From Tepidamorphaceae bacterium (GTDB taxonomy: Bacteria > Pseudomonadota > Alphaproteobacteria > Rhizobiales > Tepidamorphaceae), in contig JANQNT010000017.1 of the NCBI GenBank assembly GCA_028279445.1, positions 1-64,000 on the forward strand: a stretch of DNA of 64,000 nucleotides, read 5' to 3'. A program made the position numbers and the translations under genes. The notes beneath the pieces are model-generated. The model was not told the origin of the DNA. It saw nothing but the letters and a program-made list of their open reading frames with translations, and made no database searches. The first letter of the stretch is position 1. The number at the start of each line of letters is the position of its first letter. Below, one piece after another: positions 63,444 through 64,000 of the stretch.

Positions 63444-63780
63444 AGAAGAATTAGGTGGCCGGTCCGGAGACGATGTTAACGAGGAGGCCACTCCACCGTC
63501 CCGAACCGGCCGTTACCCCACGGACCCAGGAGATGCGGCGGACCTGAGCACTCCATGGGGATCGGACATCGCCGGGACGTTCCGTTTCCAGACCGCCGAC
63601 GGCGAATGCCACGGCACGGAGAGTATCCGGCCGCTTAACAGAATCAACTGTATTTGGAATCGATATTGCTGGATTCGGCACGCAGCGTAAAGGGTTAGGG
63701 TTACCAGCGAAGGTTTATGCTGAACGTGTCAAGTGTGCTTAACCCTGCACGCGAGCGATTGTCGCCCACCGATAAGCCGC
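63444..63780. other. Intergenic region, no gene recognised
   Basis: About 340 bases between the repeat cluster and the convergent GGDEF gene. Short open frames exist but have no recognisable content. The stretch from 63640 is A/T-richer. Nothing further is seen. Confidence 0.55.
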
Positions 63781-64000
63781 TCAGGCGGCCTGCGCGCTGA
63801 CCCGATTTCGCCCCGACCGTTTGGCCGCGTAGAGCGCTTCATCGGCGCGCTTCAGCAACGCCGTTCCCTCCCTGTCGGACGCCGACAGTGCTGCGGCACC
63901 GATGCTGACGGTGACGTCGATCGCCCTGGTGCCACCCTGGATCGGGAAGGGTTCGCTGGCGATGAGCGCGCGGATGCGCTCGCCCACCTGCACCGCGACG
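63781..64000 (-). CDS. GGDEF-domain diguanylate cyclase, C-terminal part (partial)
   Basis: Only the last ~72 codons are present; the frame is open to the right edge of the window. GERIRALIASEPF, then VTVSIGAAAL and LLKRADEALYAAKRSGRNRV are the C-terminal helices and strands of a GGDEF domain (Asp and Lys in ADEALYAAK are conserved). The GGDEF motif and any sensor domain lie outside the window. The product would make cyclic di-GMP if the missing part is intact. Confidence 0.88.
   Translation of the reverse strand, partial: VAVQVGERIRALIASEPFPIQGGTRAIDVTVSIGAAALSASDREGTALLKRADEALYAAKRSGRNRVSAQAA

Noticed and set aside
1-64000. CRISPR arrays, insertion sequences, prophage genes
   Set aside because: No regularly spaced direct repeats, transposase, integrase or phage structural genes were recognised in the window.

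Overview
The window is high-GC bacterial DNA with dense, short-spaced operons. It looks like an alphaproteobacterium of the order Hyphomicrobiales (Rhizobiales). Four things point there: the run pyrB, pyrC', plsY, dprA, topA, rnr, DUF983, NUDIX, rpmG; a split gatCA/gatB locus; an ScfR-type regulator beside serine-cycle genes; and intergenic palindromes of the 'gtgggaaccggttttcgg' and 'gagcatttcc...aaatgctc' kind that are common in that order. No species can be named from the sequence alone.

Layout. 1-84: start of a porin-type gene leaving the window. 0.85-7.0 kb: a complete peptide/opine-type ABC importer (fused double ATPase, binding protein, two permeases). 7.2-18.5 kb: a glycan-type cluster with two related GT-B glycosyltransferases around a GT4 enzyme, an ABC exporter-like protein with ruined ATPase motifs, a small cyclic-nucleotide-binding protein, a membrane class III nucleotide cyclase, and on the other strand a glycosyltransferase-deacetylase fusion and an FkbM methyltransferase. 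18.6-20.0 kb: an SDR enzyme and a beta carbonic anhydrase. 20.0-26.0 kb: an ScfR/RamB-like regulator divergent from serine-glyoxylate aminotransferase, malyl-CoA lyase and the two malate-CoA ligase subunits, which together form the glyoxylate/acetyl-CoA branch of the serine cycle.

26.0-38.6 kb is the most striking part. A divergent response regulator and hybrid histidine kinase are followed by a four-gene operon: two di-heme cytochrome c peroxidases, a Tat-exported Rieske protein and an arsenite-oxidase-family molybdopterin subunit. That set matches the iodate reductase (idrABP1P2) system better than arsenite oxidase. Its leader can fold into a long hairpin that buries the first ribosome binding site. 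A terminator closes the operon. A HEAT-repeat protein and an MFS pump follow, then a dispersed repeat and tRNA-Ser(GCU).

39-47.4 kb carries Sel1 and GST genes, the amidotransferase genes gatB, gatA and gatC with a trans-sulfuration-type PLP enzyme between gatA and gatB, a WS/DGAT-like acyltransferase and an MBL-fold hydrolase. 47.5-63.0 kb is housekeeping: ruvX, an AEC transporter, pyrB with a catalytically dead dihydroorotase-like partner, plsY, dprA, topA, rnr, NUDIX, MFS, rpmG and an aldehyde dehydrogenase. 63.0-63.45 kb is a cluster of structured repeats in which a hairpin shows compensatory base changes. The window ends in the 3' part of a GGDEF gene.

All calls come from reading motifs and context; no database search was run.
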